A DNA stretch of 64,000 bases from Dactylosporangium siamense (GTDB taxonomy: Bacteria; Actinomycetota; Actinomycetes; Mycobacteriales; Micromonosporaceae): positions 186,001-250,000 of the forward strand of contig NZ_BONQ01000081.1 of the NCBI RefSeq assembly GCF_016862795.1, read 5' to 3'. The notes under the pieces were generated by a model, which saw only the letters and a list, made by a program, of their open reading frames with translations, did no database searches and had not been told where the DNA came from. The position numbers were made by a program, and so were the translations under genes. This document shows positions 32,256 through 38,818 of this stretch, one piece after another. How positions within the stretch are numbered: position 1 is the first letter of the stretch; each line of letters begins with the position of its first letter.

Positions 32256-33330
32256 CCGTGAGGACGCAGTGCTGATCGCCGCGCTGGGTGAAGTGCGGCA
32301 GGACCAGCTTCCACGTGATGCTGAGCTTCCGGCCGGACGCCATCGCCGCGGGCACGTCGGTCACCATCTCGAACACCGCGCTGCCGCCGGCCGGGATGCC
32401 GGTGAGCGGTCGGCAGTTCAGCCGGTACAGCTGGGACGTGTTCACGGCATCGTGCTTCGCGTCGCCCTGGGAGAACCGTTCCAGCAGGTAGCCCGGGCAC
32501 GGGTCCAGGGCCAGCGGGCTCTTGGTGGGGTTGGCGAGCGTGACCCGGAAGGCGATCCGCTCACCCGCCGCGGCGCTCGACGGGCCCTTGACGGAAACGG
32601 TCAACTGGTCCAGCGGCGAGGCGGCCGGCGTCGACACGGCGACGGGCTCGGTGAACCCGCTCGCCGACAGCGTCGGCCGGGCGTTCGGGTTGACCCACTC
32701 GCCCTGCGGGCACTTCGGGGTGTCGGCGACGGCGACCGAGGCGCGCAGCGTGCCACCGCCGTGCGGGACCTGGATCGCGAGCTCCAGCGCGCCGTCGGTC
32801 GGCTGGCAGAACGGACCCGACCAGTCCAGGCGCTGGCTCGCGTGCCCACCGGCGGGCACGGCGACCACCCGGCTGCGGCCTTCTTCGTTGATGTCGTGGG
32901 TGTACAGCATGGGAATCTCACGCCCGCCGGCGAGCATCGTCGTCGGGACCTCGCCCTGCAGGGTGCACTCGACCGCTGAGGTGTTCAGGACGTCGACCTC
33001 GCCGATGAGCTTGCCGATGGCGGCGTCCCAGCCCCTCGGCGTCTCACCGCCGGTGCCGGGGCGCACCCAGGAGGCGAGCCGGCCGGACAGCTGCTCCGCC
33101 CGGCACGGCTTGCTGCCCGGCGCCGGGGTCCGCGGGCCGGGCGGCTTGCCGTTGAGGTCCTCGTCCTTGATCCGCAGGTCGGCCCAGGGGACGGTGCCGT
33201 CGGCGAGCAGGGAGGCGGGTGCCGTCTGCTCGCTCGTCGTCTCCGGCCGGCCGGGGCCGGCGTCGGGGTCGGCGCAGGCCGAGGCGGCGGCGAGCACGGT
33301 CAGCAGCATGAGCAGCGGCATTCGGCGCAT
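32242..33330 (-). CDS. Hypothetical lipoprotein, 362 aa
   Basis: Signal peptide MRRMPLLMLLTVLAAASAC ends with a lipobox (A-S-A-C, Cys about residue 19). A Pro/Thr linker leads to two beta-sandwich-like parts, each with Cys pairs (PCRAEQLSG...VECTLQGEV; PCPGYLLERF...LNCRPLTGI) and the phrases GGHASQRLDW and IPAGGSAVFEM, as in DUF4232-type actinobacterial surface proteins. Catalytic motifs are not seen. Probably an envelope protein of unknown role. Confidence 0.75.
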   Translation of the reverse strand: MRRMPLLMLLTVLAAASACADPDAGPGRPETTSEQTAPASLLADGTVPWADLRIKDEDLNGKPPGPRTPAPGSKPCRAEQLSGRLASWVRPGTGGETPRGWDAAIGKLIGEVDVLNTSAVECTLQGEVPTTMLAGGREIPMLYTHDINEEGRSRVVAVPAGGHASQRLDWSGPFCQPTDGALELAIQVPHGGGTLRASVAVADTPKCPQGEWVNPNARPTLSASGFTEPVAVSTPAASPLDQLTVSVKGPSSAAAGERIAFRVTLANPTKSPLALDPCPGYLLERFSQGDAKHDAVNTSQLYRLNCRPLTGIPAGGSAVFEMVTDVPAAMASGRKLSITWKLVLPHFTQRGDQHCVLTVTVS

Positions 33331-33411
33331 GCCGCCACCCTGACACGGTGTTGCGGACGGGGGCCTGAGTAGGCCGACTCAGATGCCACTAGGTCGACAA
33401 CGCGGGTCCGG

Positions 33412-34464
33412 TTACTGGATGTCCTCGATGAACGGGGTGCCGGGGCAGCGGACGCAGACGAAGATCCGCATCGCGCCGTAGTGGCCGATCAGGACGCCGG
33501 TCGGCTCGTCCGGCTCCCGGTCGCCGCTCGACCAGCCGCCGCCGCACTCGGAGGTGGCGATGACCAGGGCAAGCCTGGTGCGGCCGGCGCACGTCGAGCA
33601 CGGCGTCGGCCGGAACCCGGTCGTCGGCCACGTCGTGTAGCCGCCGGCCTTCCAGCCCGGGGCGACAGCCAGCGCGTCGTAGTTGGCGTTCCACGACTCG
33701 ACCTCTTGGCGTAGCCGGGGCGGCAGCTCGGCGAGCGGCGCATGCTCCACGACCCGCTCCGGCGACAGCCGGCACGTTCGCAGCGCGTACCGCGGGTGGT
33801 CCACCTCCGACACCGGCTGGACGGTGAGCGGGTCGATGACGTCGGCCTGGCGGCGCCAGCGCAGGCGAACCACCGGACCCCAGGGCGGGCCCTTGTGCTG
33901 CGCCGGGCACCACAGCACCTGCAGTAGATCGACGCCCTTCGGTCGGGGCAGGTCCGGCACGTCGGCGGCGCGTAGCTGCGCCACCGGCAGCAGCGGGTTG
34001 CGCGGCTGGTGGCGGCGCCACAGCGTCCGCTGCCCGACGGTCCGGCCGTCTGCCGTCTCGATCCAGCCGGTGTACCCGCCGCCGACCGCGCGTCGCAGAT
34101 CCCGGTCCAGGGCGGGACCGTCGTCAACCGGCTGCCCGGCGCGCCGGCTCGCGGCGGCGGCACGCATCCGCTCGACGAGGTCGTCCGGCAGCGGCACCTG
34201 GTCCTCGACCTCGCGCTTGTCGCCGCATGTCGGCCACGGCTCGTCCGCCGGCCACAGCAGGGGTCCGCCCACGTGACTGTCGTGCATCGTCACGTCGGCG
34301 GGCCGCGGATGCAGCCGGGTCGCGGTGCGGGAATGCCGGGCCAGCGCCGGGAACCGCTGCAGGGCCTCGGCGGACGGCGGCGACGTGATCACCACGGCAT
34401 CGTAATCCGGATGATCGGCGTCGCCGCGCTGCAGTGTCGACCATGATGGCCTGACGGCGACCAC
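33412..34464 (-). CDS. DUF1963-like protein with CxxC pairs
   Basis: 350 residues from GTG 34464. The N-terminal segment HVGGPLLWPADEPWPTC (about 65-82) and the later LLQVLWCPAQH and GGYTTWPT patterns resemble DUF1963 (YwqG-like) proteins, which have a GG-x-P-x6-WP opening. The C-terminal 70 residues contain CSTC and CVRC, likely a zinc site. No membrane segment. Function of this family is not known. The call is a pattern judgement and could be wrong in detail. Confidence 0.6.
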   Translation of the reverse strand: MVAVRPSWSTLQRGDADHPDYDAVVITSPPSAEALQRFPALARHSRTATRLHPRPADVTMHDSHVGGPLLWPADEPWPTCGDKREVEDQVPLPDDLVERMRAAAASRRAGQPVDDGPALDRDLRRAVGGGYTGWIETADGRTVGQRTLWRRHQPRNPLLPVAQLRAADVPDLPRPKGVDLLQVLWCPAQHKGPPWGPVVRLRWRRQADVIDPLTVQPVSEVDHPRYALRTCRLSPERVVEHAPLAELPPRLRQEVESWNANYDALAVAPGWKAGGYTTWPTTGFRPTPCSTCAGRTRLALVIATSECGGGWSSGDREPDEPTGVLIGHYGAMRIFVCVRCPGTPFIEDIQ

Positions 34465-34482
34465 CTCGTGGAGCGGAGCGGA

Positions 34483-34734
34483 TCAGGCGCTCGTCATCGT
34501 CGGCGCCGGTTCGACCTTCGGCGCGACCTCCGCCGGCATGATGATCCACAAGATCGGGTAGATGAAGAACTGCGTGCCGGGGATGGCCAGCAGCAGCAGG
34601 ACGAACAGCAGCCGGGCCGGCCACGGGTCGATGCCGAAGCGGCGCCCCAGCCCGGCGCAGACGCCGCCGAGCACCCGTCCGTGCACCGGCCGCACCAGGT
34701 CGTGCTGGCGCATCGTGCCGTGAACGGTGTCCAT
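34483..34734 (-). CDS. PspC domain membrane protein
   Basis: 83 residues from ATG 34734; GAAGGAG lies nine bases upstream. LVRPVHGRVLGGVCAGLGRRFGIDPWPARLLFVLLLLAIPGTQFFIYPILWIIMP (positions about 13-67) is the PspC fold: an amphipathic Gly-rich part then one or two membrane helices. PspC-domain proteins bind partners at the membrane under envelope stress. The long frame around it is a shadow of the neighbouring kinase-like gene. It stands between the DUF1963-like gene and a divergent kinase-like gene. Confidence 0.85.
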   Translation of the reverse strand: MDTVHGTMRQHDLVRPVHGRVLGGVCAGLGRRFGIDPWPARLLFVLLLLAIPGTQFFIYPILWIIMPAEVAPKVEPAPTMTSA

Positions 34735-34854
34735 GATGTCTTCTCCTTCGCTCGTGTTCGATGGTTCAACTGTCGCGGCTGCGGGGTGCCCGGGCATCGG
34801 GGAACGCCCCGGGCCGTCCCCGGATCCGGACCACCTACGGGTCGACCGCGCTCT

Positions 34855-35538
34855 ATGATCGATGCCGTGACGGCGCCGGAACCGCAGTCTGACCATCGGG
34901 ACGTCGAGGCGGCGCTGCGGCGGGAGGGGTGGACCCCGTGCGGGGCAGGTGACTGGGCGATCGCGCTCCGCTCGCCCGACGGCGCGACGGCCGCGCGGAT
35001 CAGCCCGTTCGACCCGACCGGTCCATACGCGGCGGCCCTGTACACGCAGGCCGCGCCGACCCGCCAGGTCCCGGCACTGTTCGCGCACCGCCGGCTGCTC
35101 GGCGGCGGCGACCTGCAACTCCTGGAATGGCTCGAACCCGTCGCCGGGGCGGAGGCCGCCGCGTTCCACCGGGCGATCGCCGAGCGCGCCCCGGAGGTCG
35201 CCGACCTGGCCGACATCGTGCACCGGGTCCACGAGCAGGCCCGGCGCGAGCTGCCGTGGTGCGGGCCGCTGGACGACAACCCGGCCAACGTCATGCGCGC
35301 CGCGGACGGTCGGCTCGTCGTCATCGACCTGTTCTACGCCGACGGCCCGAACCTGTACGCGACCGCGGAAACCGACCCCGATCTGGTCGTCGCCCGGATT
35401 CCCGAGGCCGAGCGCCGGTTCATGACCGAGATCCCCCTAACCGGCTCCGGCCCGTGGGATCCCGCGGCGCGAGCGGCGCTGCGCGCGAGGCTCGCGGCCG
35501 CCGACGCCCGCAATCCTCAGGGCGTCTCGTCCGCCTGA
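34855..35538 (+). CDS. Aminoglycoside-phosphotransferase-like kinase fold protein
   Basis: 227 residues from ATG 34855 (GTG 34867 is an alternative). The C-terminal lobe contains PLDDNPANVMRAADGRLVVIDLF, the catalytic-loop and DFG-like pattern of choline/aminoglycoside kinases (here D-x4-N then ID). The N-terminal lobe has WAIALRSPDGATAARISPF and LQLLEWLEPV as beta-strands and hinge. Short for the family (usually 260-330) and its first Asp is shifted, so activity is uncertain. Substrate unknown. The last 22 bases overlap the convergent TetR gene. Confidence 0.65.
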   Translation: MIDAVTAPEPQSDHRDVEAALRREGWTPCGAGDWAIALRSPDGATAARISPFDPTGPYAAALYTQAAPTRQVPALFAHRRLLGGGDLQLLEWLEPVAGAEAAAFHRAIAERAPEVADLADIVHRVHEQARRELPWCGPLDDNPANVMRAADGRLVVIDLFYADGPNLYATAETDPDLVVARIPEAERRFMTEIPLTGSGPWDPAARAALRARLAAADARNPQGVSSA

Positions 35539-36152
35539 GGTGGTGCGGGAGGCGCGAGAGTGTCCCAGGCGGCCATTGCGCAGCTGACGACCGTTTCCAG
35601 CTCGGCGCGGGTGGCGCCGTCCCGGGCCTGGACGGACAGGCCCTGCACCATCGTCGTGTAGTAGCGCGCGATGCCGTCGAGGGTGTCGGGCGGCGCGGTG
35701 AGGTCGCCGTCGGTGATGCCGCGGGCGAGCCGGTGCTTGATGGTGTCGTGCATGTCGCGCCGGCGGTCGGCCAGAAACTCGCGGACCGTGTGGTTTTCCA
35801 CGGTGCCGGTGGCCGCGGCGAGGATGAGCATGCAGTAGTGCGGCGTGTCGGGTCCGGTGATCTGGTCGGCGGTGGCGCGGAGCATGGCGTGGACCGCTTC
35901 GCGGGCGGTCGGCTGTTCGCGCAGCGCCCGCCGGGGCGGCTCGCCGGCGGTTGCGCCGTACAGCGCCATGACCCGGCGGAACAGTTCCTCCTTGCTGCCG
36001 AAGCAGGCATAGATGCTGGGGGAGGCGATGCCCATGGCCTGGGCCAGGTCGTTGATCGAGGTGCCCTCGTAGCCGCGCTCCCAGAACAGGTCGAGCGCCT
36101 GGCGCAGGGCGGTGTCCGGATCGAAGGTGCGTGGGCGGCCGCGGGTGGCCAT
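35517..36152 (-). CDS. TetR family repressor
   Basis: 211 residues. N-terminal helix-turn-helix: ALDLFWERGYEGTSINDLAQAMGIASPSIYACFGSKEELF (about residues 19-58). The C-terminal ligand domain has the AefR/TetR_C-type pattern (HYCMLILAAATGTVENHTVREFLADRR), often found in regulators of oxidoreductases and efflux pumps. It is divergent from the oxidoreductase gene, with an operator-like palindrome before each gene, so it most likely represses both itself and that gene. Confidence 0.9.
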   Translation of the reverse strand: MATRGRPRTFDPDTALRQALDLFWERGYEGTSINDLAQAMGIASPSIYACFGSKEELFRRVMALYGATAGEPPRRALREQPTAREAVHAMLRATADQITGPDTPHYCMLILAAATGTVENHTVREFLADRRRDMHDTIKHRLARGITDGDLTAPPDTLDGIARYYTTMVQGLSVQARDGATRAELETVVSCAMAAWDTLAPPAPPQADETP

Positions 36153-36169
36153 TCGGTCTGCCTCCAGCT

Positions 36170-36193
36170 TTTGTTTGGCGTTCGATCAACTTT
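36170..36193. promoter_or_regulatory. TetR operator, imperfect copy before tetR gene
   Basis: TTTGTTTGG and ATCAACTTT flank a six-base spacer ending GTTCG; an imperfect copy of the palindrome at 36226, 18 bases before the TetR start. Confidence 0.55.
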
Positions 36194-36225
36194 AGCTTGA
36201 CCGGTGCGGCGGAGCGATGGCATCG

Positions 36226-36249
36226 TTTGTTTATTGTTCGATAAACAAA
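36226..36249. promoter_or_regulatory. TetR operator, perfect palindrome before oxidoreductase gene
   Basis: Perfect 9-base arms TTTGTTTAT (36226-36234) and ATAAACAAA (36241-36249) with spacer TGTTCG, ten bases before the oxidoreductase ATG. AT-rich in a GC-rich region, and repeated in weaker form before tetR. Confidence 0.75.
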
Positions 36250-36258
36250 GGAGCCGGC

Positions 36259-37239
36259 ATGCGTGCCTTGCAGCAGACGTCAGTGGACGGCCCACAGGAT
36301 CTGCGCCTGATCCCTGACGCGCCGGTGCCGACCCCGGGTGCCGGCGAACTGCTGCTCCGGGTCACCGCCGCCGGCGTCAACTATGTCGACGTCTCGCAGG
36401 CCCGCGGCACGTTCGCCGGTGGGCCGCAGCCGCCGTATCTGGCCGGCATCGAGGGTGTCGGCGAGGTCGTCGCCGTCGGCGAGGCGGTGACCAGCGCGGC
36501 GCTCGGTGACCACGTCGTCGGCGTGGCCATCGGCGGCGGCGCGTTCGCCGAGTACCTGCTGCTGCCTGCGCCGGCCGCGGTGCCCGTACCCACCGGATGG
36601 ACCGACGAGCAGGCGCTGGGTCTGCTGGTGAACTGGCCGACCGCACTGGCCGCCCTCCGGCCGCTGGGCGGGATCACCGCGGGCCAGACCGTGCTGATCC
36701 ACGCCGCGGCCGGCGGGACCGGCCAGGCCGCGATGCGCGTGGCGAAGCACTACGGCGCGACGGTGATCGCCGCGGCGTCGCCGGCCAAGCACGAGACGGT
36801 CCGCGCGCTGGGCGCCGACCACGTCATCGACTCCCGCGCGACCGGCATCGCCGCCGAGGTGCTGCGGTTGACCGGCGGTGCGGGTGCCGATCTGGTGCTC
36901 GAGTCGGGCGGCGGTGCCACCCTGGAGGCCAGCCTGGCCGCGGCCAAGCGGGTCACCGGCCGGGTCGTCGTCTACGGCCTGGCCGGCGGGGAGGCCGCGA
37001 TCACCAACTGGGACCTGGTCTACAGGCACCAGGTCCACGTCATCGGCCTGAACATCGGCGTGCTGATGCAGACGGCACCACAGATCTTCGGAGCGCTCAT
37101 GGGCGAGCTGTTCGAGCTCATCGGTGCCGGCGTCCTCGTCCCCGCCCGGCCCACCGTCTATGACCTGGCCGACGGACCGAAGGCGCTCGCGGAACTGGAG
37201 GCGCGGGCCACGATTGGCAAGCTGGCGCTGCGGCCCTGA
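36259..37239 (+). CDS. NADPH:quinone oxidoreductase-like (MDR superfamily) dehydrogenase
   Basis: 326 residues from ATG 36259 (AAAGGAGCC upstream). Medium-chain dehydrogenase fold: GroES-like part with PTPGAGELLLRVTAAGVNYVDVSQARG (about 23-49), then a Rossmann fold beginning TVLIHAAAGGTGQAAMRVAKHYGATVIAAAS (about 141-171). It lacks the zinc-site cysteines, so it belongs with the quinone oxidoreductase/enoyl reductase subgroup. Expression is probably released when the neighbouring TetR binds an electrophile or similar inducer. Confidence 0.9.
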   Translation: MRALQQTSVDGPQDLRLIPDAPVPTPGAGELLLRVTAAGVNYVDVSQARGTFAGGPQPPYLAGIEGVGEVVAVGEAVTSAALGDHVVGVAIGGGAFAEYLLLPAPAAVPVPTGWTDEQALGLLVNWPTALAALRPLGGITAGQTVLIHAAAGGTGQAAMRVAKHYGATVIAAASPAKHETVRALGADHVIDSRATGIAAEVLRLTGGAGADLVLESGGGATLEASLAAAKRVTGRVVVYGLAGGEAAITNWDLVYRHQVHVIGLNIGVLMQTAPQIFGALMGELFELIGAGVLVPARPTVYDLADGPKALAELEARATIGKLALRP

Positions 37240-37278
37240 CGCCCTCCTGGGCTTGCGGCCATGGTCGATGATCGACCC

Positions 37279-37509
37279 ATGAAGTACAGCGGTGTGTGCA
37301 CCAAGTGCCGTGCGTCGGACATCGTTCGTATCCCAGGACAGACAGGTGCCTATGGATCTGGCAACAACATCCAGATCGGAGTCTGGAGCACCCCCATCCC
37401 GGTCTCCCGCTATGTCTGCCTGAACTGTGGCTTCGCCGAGGAGTGGGTGGACGCGCCACAGCACCTCGCCAAGCTCCGCGAGAAGTTCGGGCCAACCAGC
37501 AGGCAGTAA
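37279..37509 (+). CDS. Small zinc-ribbon protein, 76 aa
   Basis: ATG 37279 (MKYSGVCTKC) is preferred; an in-frame ATG at 37261 would add six residues, but a small hairpin (GGTCGA-TGA-TCGACC) lies just before 37279. Two CxxC knuckles (C7-x2-C10 and C48-x2-C51) suggest one zinc ribbon around a short beta-sheet (VSRYVCLNCGFAEEWV). Similar small proteins exist in many actinobacteria without known function. Confidence 0.65.
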   Translation: MKYSGVCTKCRASDIVRIPGQTGAYGSGNNIQIGVWSTPIPVSRYVCLNCGFAEEWVDAPQHLAKLREKFGPTSRQ

Positions 37510-37522
37510 TGGTCGCGGCCGG

Positions 37523-37906
37523 TCAGGCGACGGCGATGGCTTCGATCTCCAGGAGCCATTCCTCGGCGTAGATGTCAGCGATGATGATGGTGATGGCCGG
37601 GGTGTGGTCGCCGAGGACTTCGGCGCGGATGCGGGAGTTCTCCGCGCGGTAGCGGCGGTCGGCGAGGTAGGTCGTGACCTTCGCGAGGTGCCGGGTGGTC
37701 AGGCCGGCCTCGTGCAGCACCGCCGCGATGTGCTCCCACACCAGGCGGCACTGCGTGGTGAAGTCCTCGGGGACCTTGCCGTCGCGGTCGGCCCACGGGA
37801 CCTGGCCACTGACGAAGACGAGCCGCTGGGCGGCGGTGACCAGGGTGCCGTGGGTGTAGTTGCCGGTCGGTGCGGGCAGGCCCGGCGGGTTGAGCGGCGC
37901 GATCAC
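37523..37906 (-). CDS. RidA family protein (enamine/imine deaminase type)
   Basis: GTG 37906 with GAGGAGG five bases upstream; 127 residues. The fold is the YjgF/RidA trimer: LVTAAQRLVFVSGQVPWADRDGKV, VWEHIAAVLHEAGLTTRHLAKVTTYLAD and a C-terminal AITIIIADIYAEEWLLEIEAIAVA. Position of the usual catalytic Arg (R-x-A near the C-terminus) is replaced here by an acidic-rich strand, so deaminase activity is doubtful. The start is shared with the stop of the XRE gene (GTGA overlap), so the two are one operon. Confidence 0.82.
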   Translation of the reverse strand: MIAPLNPPGLPAPTGNYTHGTLVTAAQRLVFVSGQVPWADRDGKVPEDFTTQCRLVWEHIAAVLHEAGLTTRHLAKVTTYLADRRYRAENSRIRAEVLGDHTPAITIIIADIYAEEWLLEIEAIAVA

Positions 37907-38496
37907 GTGGCCTCCTCGGGCCTCAGGTGGTGCGGGGGTCCGGCGACCTGCATCGCGGTGTAGTACACACATTCGGTCGGGCCGTGGTTGGCGAAGGCGT
38001 GGACGCAGTCGCCCGCGTAGTACAGCGCGTCGCCCCGGGCGAGCCGGTGCTCGACGCCGTCCAGGGTCACGGTCAGCTCGCCGGTCTCGACCGCGATGTA
38101 CTCGCGCGATCCGGTGGCGTGCGCGGCGAAGCTGCCGATGACGGCGCCCGCGGCCGCGGTCGTGCGGATGAGCTCGAACTCGACGCCGGGCAGGACGGGG
38201 GAGAGGATCCTGCGCTGCCAGCCGTCGGGGTGGTCGATGGCGTGCTGCTCGGCGTGCCGCAGCAGGATCGTGCGGGCCGGCTGGTCCTCGCCGAGGAGCC
38301 GGGACACGGTCGTGCCGAGCGCGGTCGCGAGGCGGGCCAGCACGAGCACGGTCGGCGAGCGGGCGCCGCGTTCGACGTCGGAGATCATGCTCCGGCTGAC
38401 GCCGCTGGCCGTGGCGAGCGCCTCGAGGCTGAGTCCCCGCACCCGCCGCAGCTCGCGCAGCCGCTCCCCGAGCCGCTCGGTGAAGTCATCACGCAC
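37903..38496 (-). CDS. XRE family regulator with C-terminal cupin
   Basis: 197 residues from GTG 38496. Helix-turn-helix (RELRRVRGLSLEALATASGVSRSMISDVERG, about 13-43) joined to a cupin (about 105-185; YIAVETGELTVTLDGVEHRLARGDALYYAGDCVHAFAN). This is the SutR/PuuR-like layout that senses small metabolites, with the RidA gene as target. A perfect 13-base palindrome ends four bases before the start, and its TATGCT is six bases before GTG, placing a -10 box for a leaderless transcript inside the operator; the gene is probably autoregulated. Confidence 0.88.
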   Translation of the reverse strand: MRDDFTERLGERLRELRRVRGLSLEALATASGVSRSMISDVERGARSPTVLVLARLATALGTTVSRLLGEDQPARTILLRHAEQHAIDHPDGWQRRILSPVLPGVEFELIRTTAAAGAVIGSFAAHATGSREYIAVETGELTVTLDGVEHRLARGDALYYAGDCVHAFANHGPTECVYYTAMQVAGPPHHLRPEEAT

Positions 38497-38500
38497 CCGT

Positions 38501-38531
38501 CCAGCATAGCGGAGAGATTCCGCTATGCTGG
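38501..38531 (-). promoter_or_regulatory. XRE operator with embedded -10 box
   Basis: Perfect 13-base arms (38501-38513 and 38519-38531; CCAGCATAGCGGA and its complement) with a five-base spacer. On the minus strand the proximal arm ends TATGCTGG, where TATGCT fits a -10 element six bases before the GTG start. Confidence 0.75.
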
Positions 38532-38551
38532 ATGCAGTGCGCTTGCCATCT

Positions 38552-38565
38552 CTAAACCGGTTTAG
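38552..38565. promoter_or_regulatory. Perfect 14-base palindrome CTAAACCGGTTTAG
   Basis: Symmetric LacI-type operator shape (AAACCGGTTT core). It lies between the XRE promoter and the end of a decayed mannanase, so it may be a relic operator of a lost sugar-degradation gene. No intact gene is positioned to be controlled by it. Confidence 0.5.
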
Positions 38566-38570
38566 CGGGT

Positions 38571-38716
38571 TCACGGCTGGCCGTTGCAGTCCCAGATCTG
38601 CGCCTTGGTGCCCGGGGCGGTGCTCTGGTTGTCGACGTCGAGGCACTGGCCGCGCATGGCGAAGTCGTTGCCGTTGGCGTCGTACAGCCGGCCGTCGCTG
38701 ACGGAGAAGCCGGCGT
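38571..38716 (-). pseudogene. Remnant of GH5 mannanase with ricin lectin
   Basis: The frame reads AGFSVSDGRLYDANGNDFAMRG, the mature N-terminus of GH5 endo-mannanases, and then jumps without a stop to QCLDVDNQSTAPGTK and AQIWDCNGQP, the first part of a Cys-rich ricin lectin, ending at TGA 38571-38573. The whole barrel (about 300 residues) and the signal peptide are missing. It is therefore an internal-deletion relic of a secreted mannanase. Upstream residues of the same frame are not coding-like. Confidence 0.7.
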
Positions 38717-38818
38717 CTGTGCGTCGTCGTCGGGTCAGGGGCGGATTTCTGTAATGGGCGGGGGTCGGCGAGCATCTCTTCAGGCAGACCAGACTGCACG
38801 TCACCTGGAGGGACCCGG

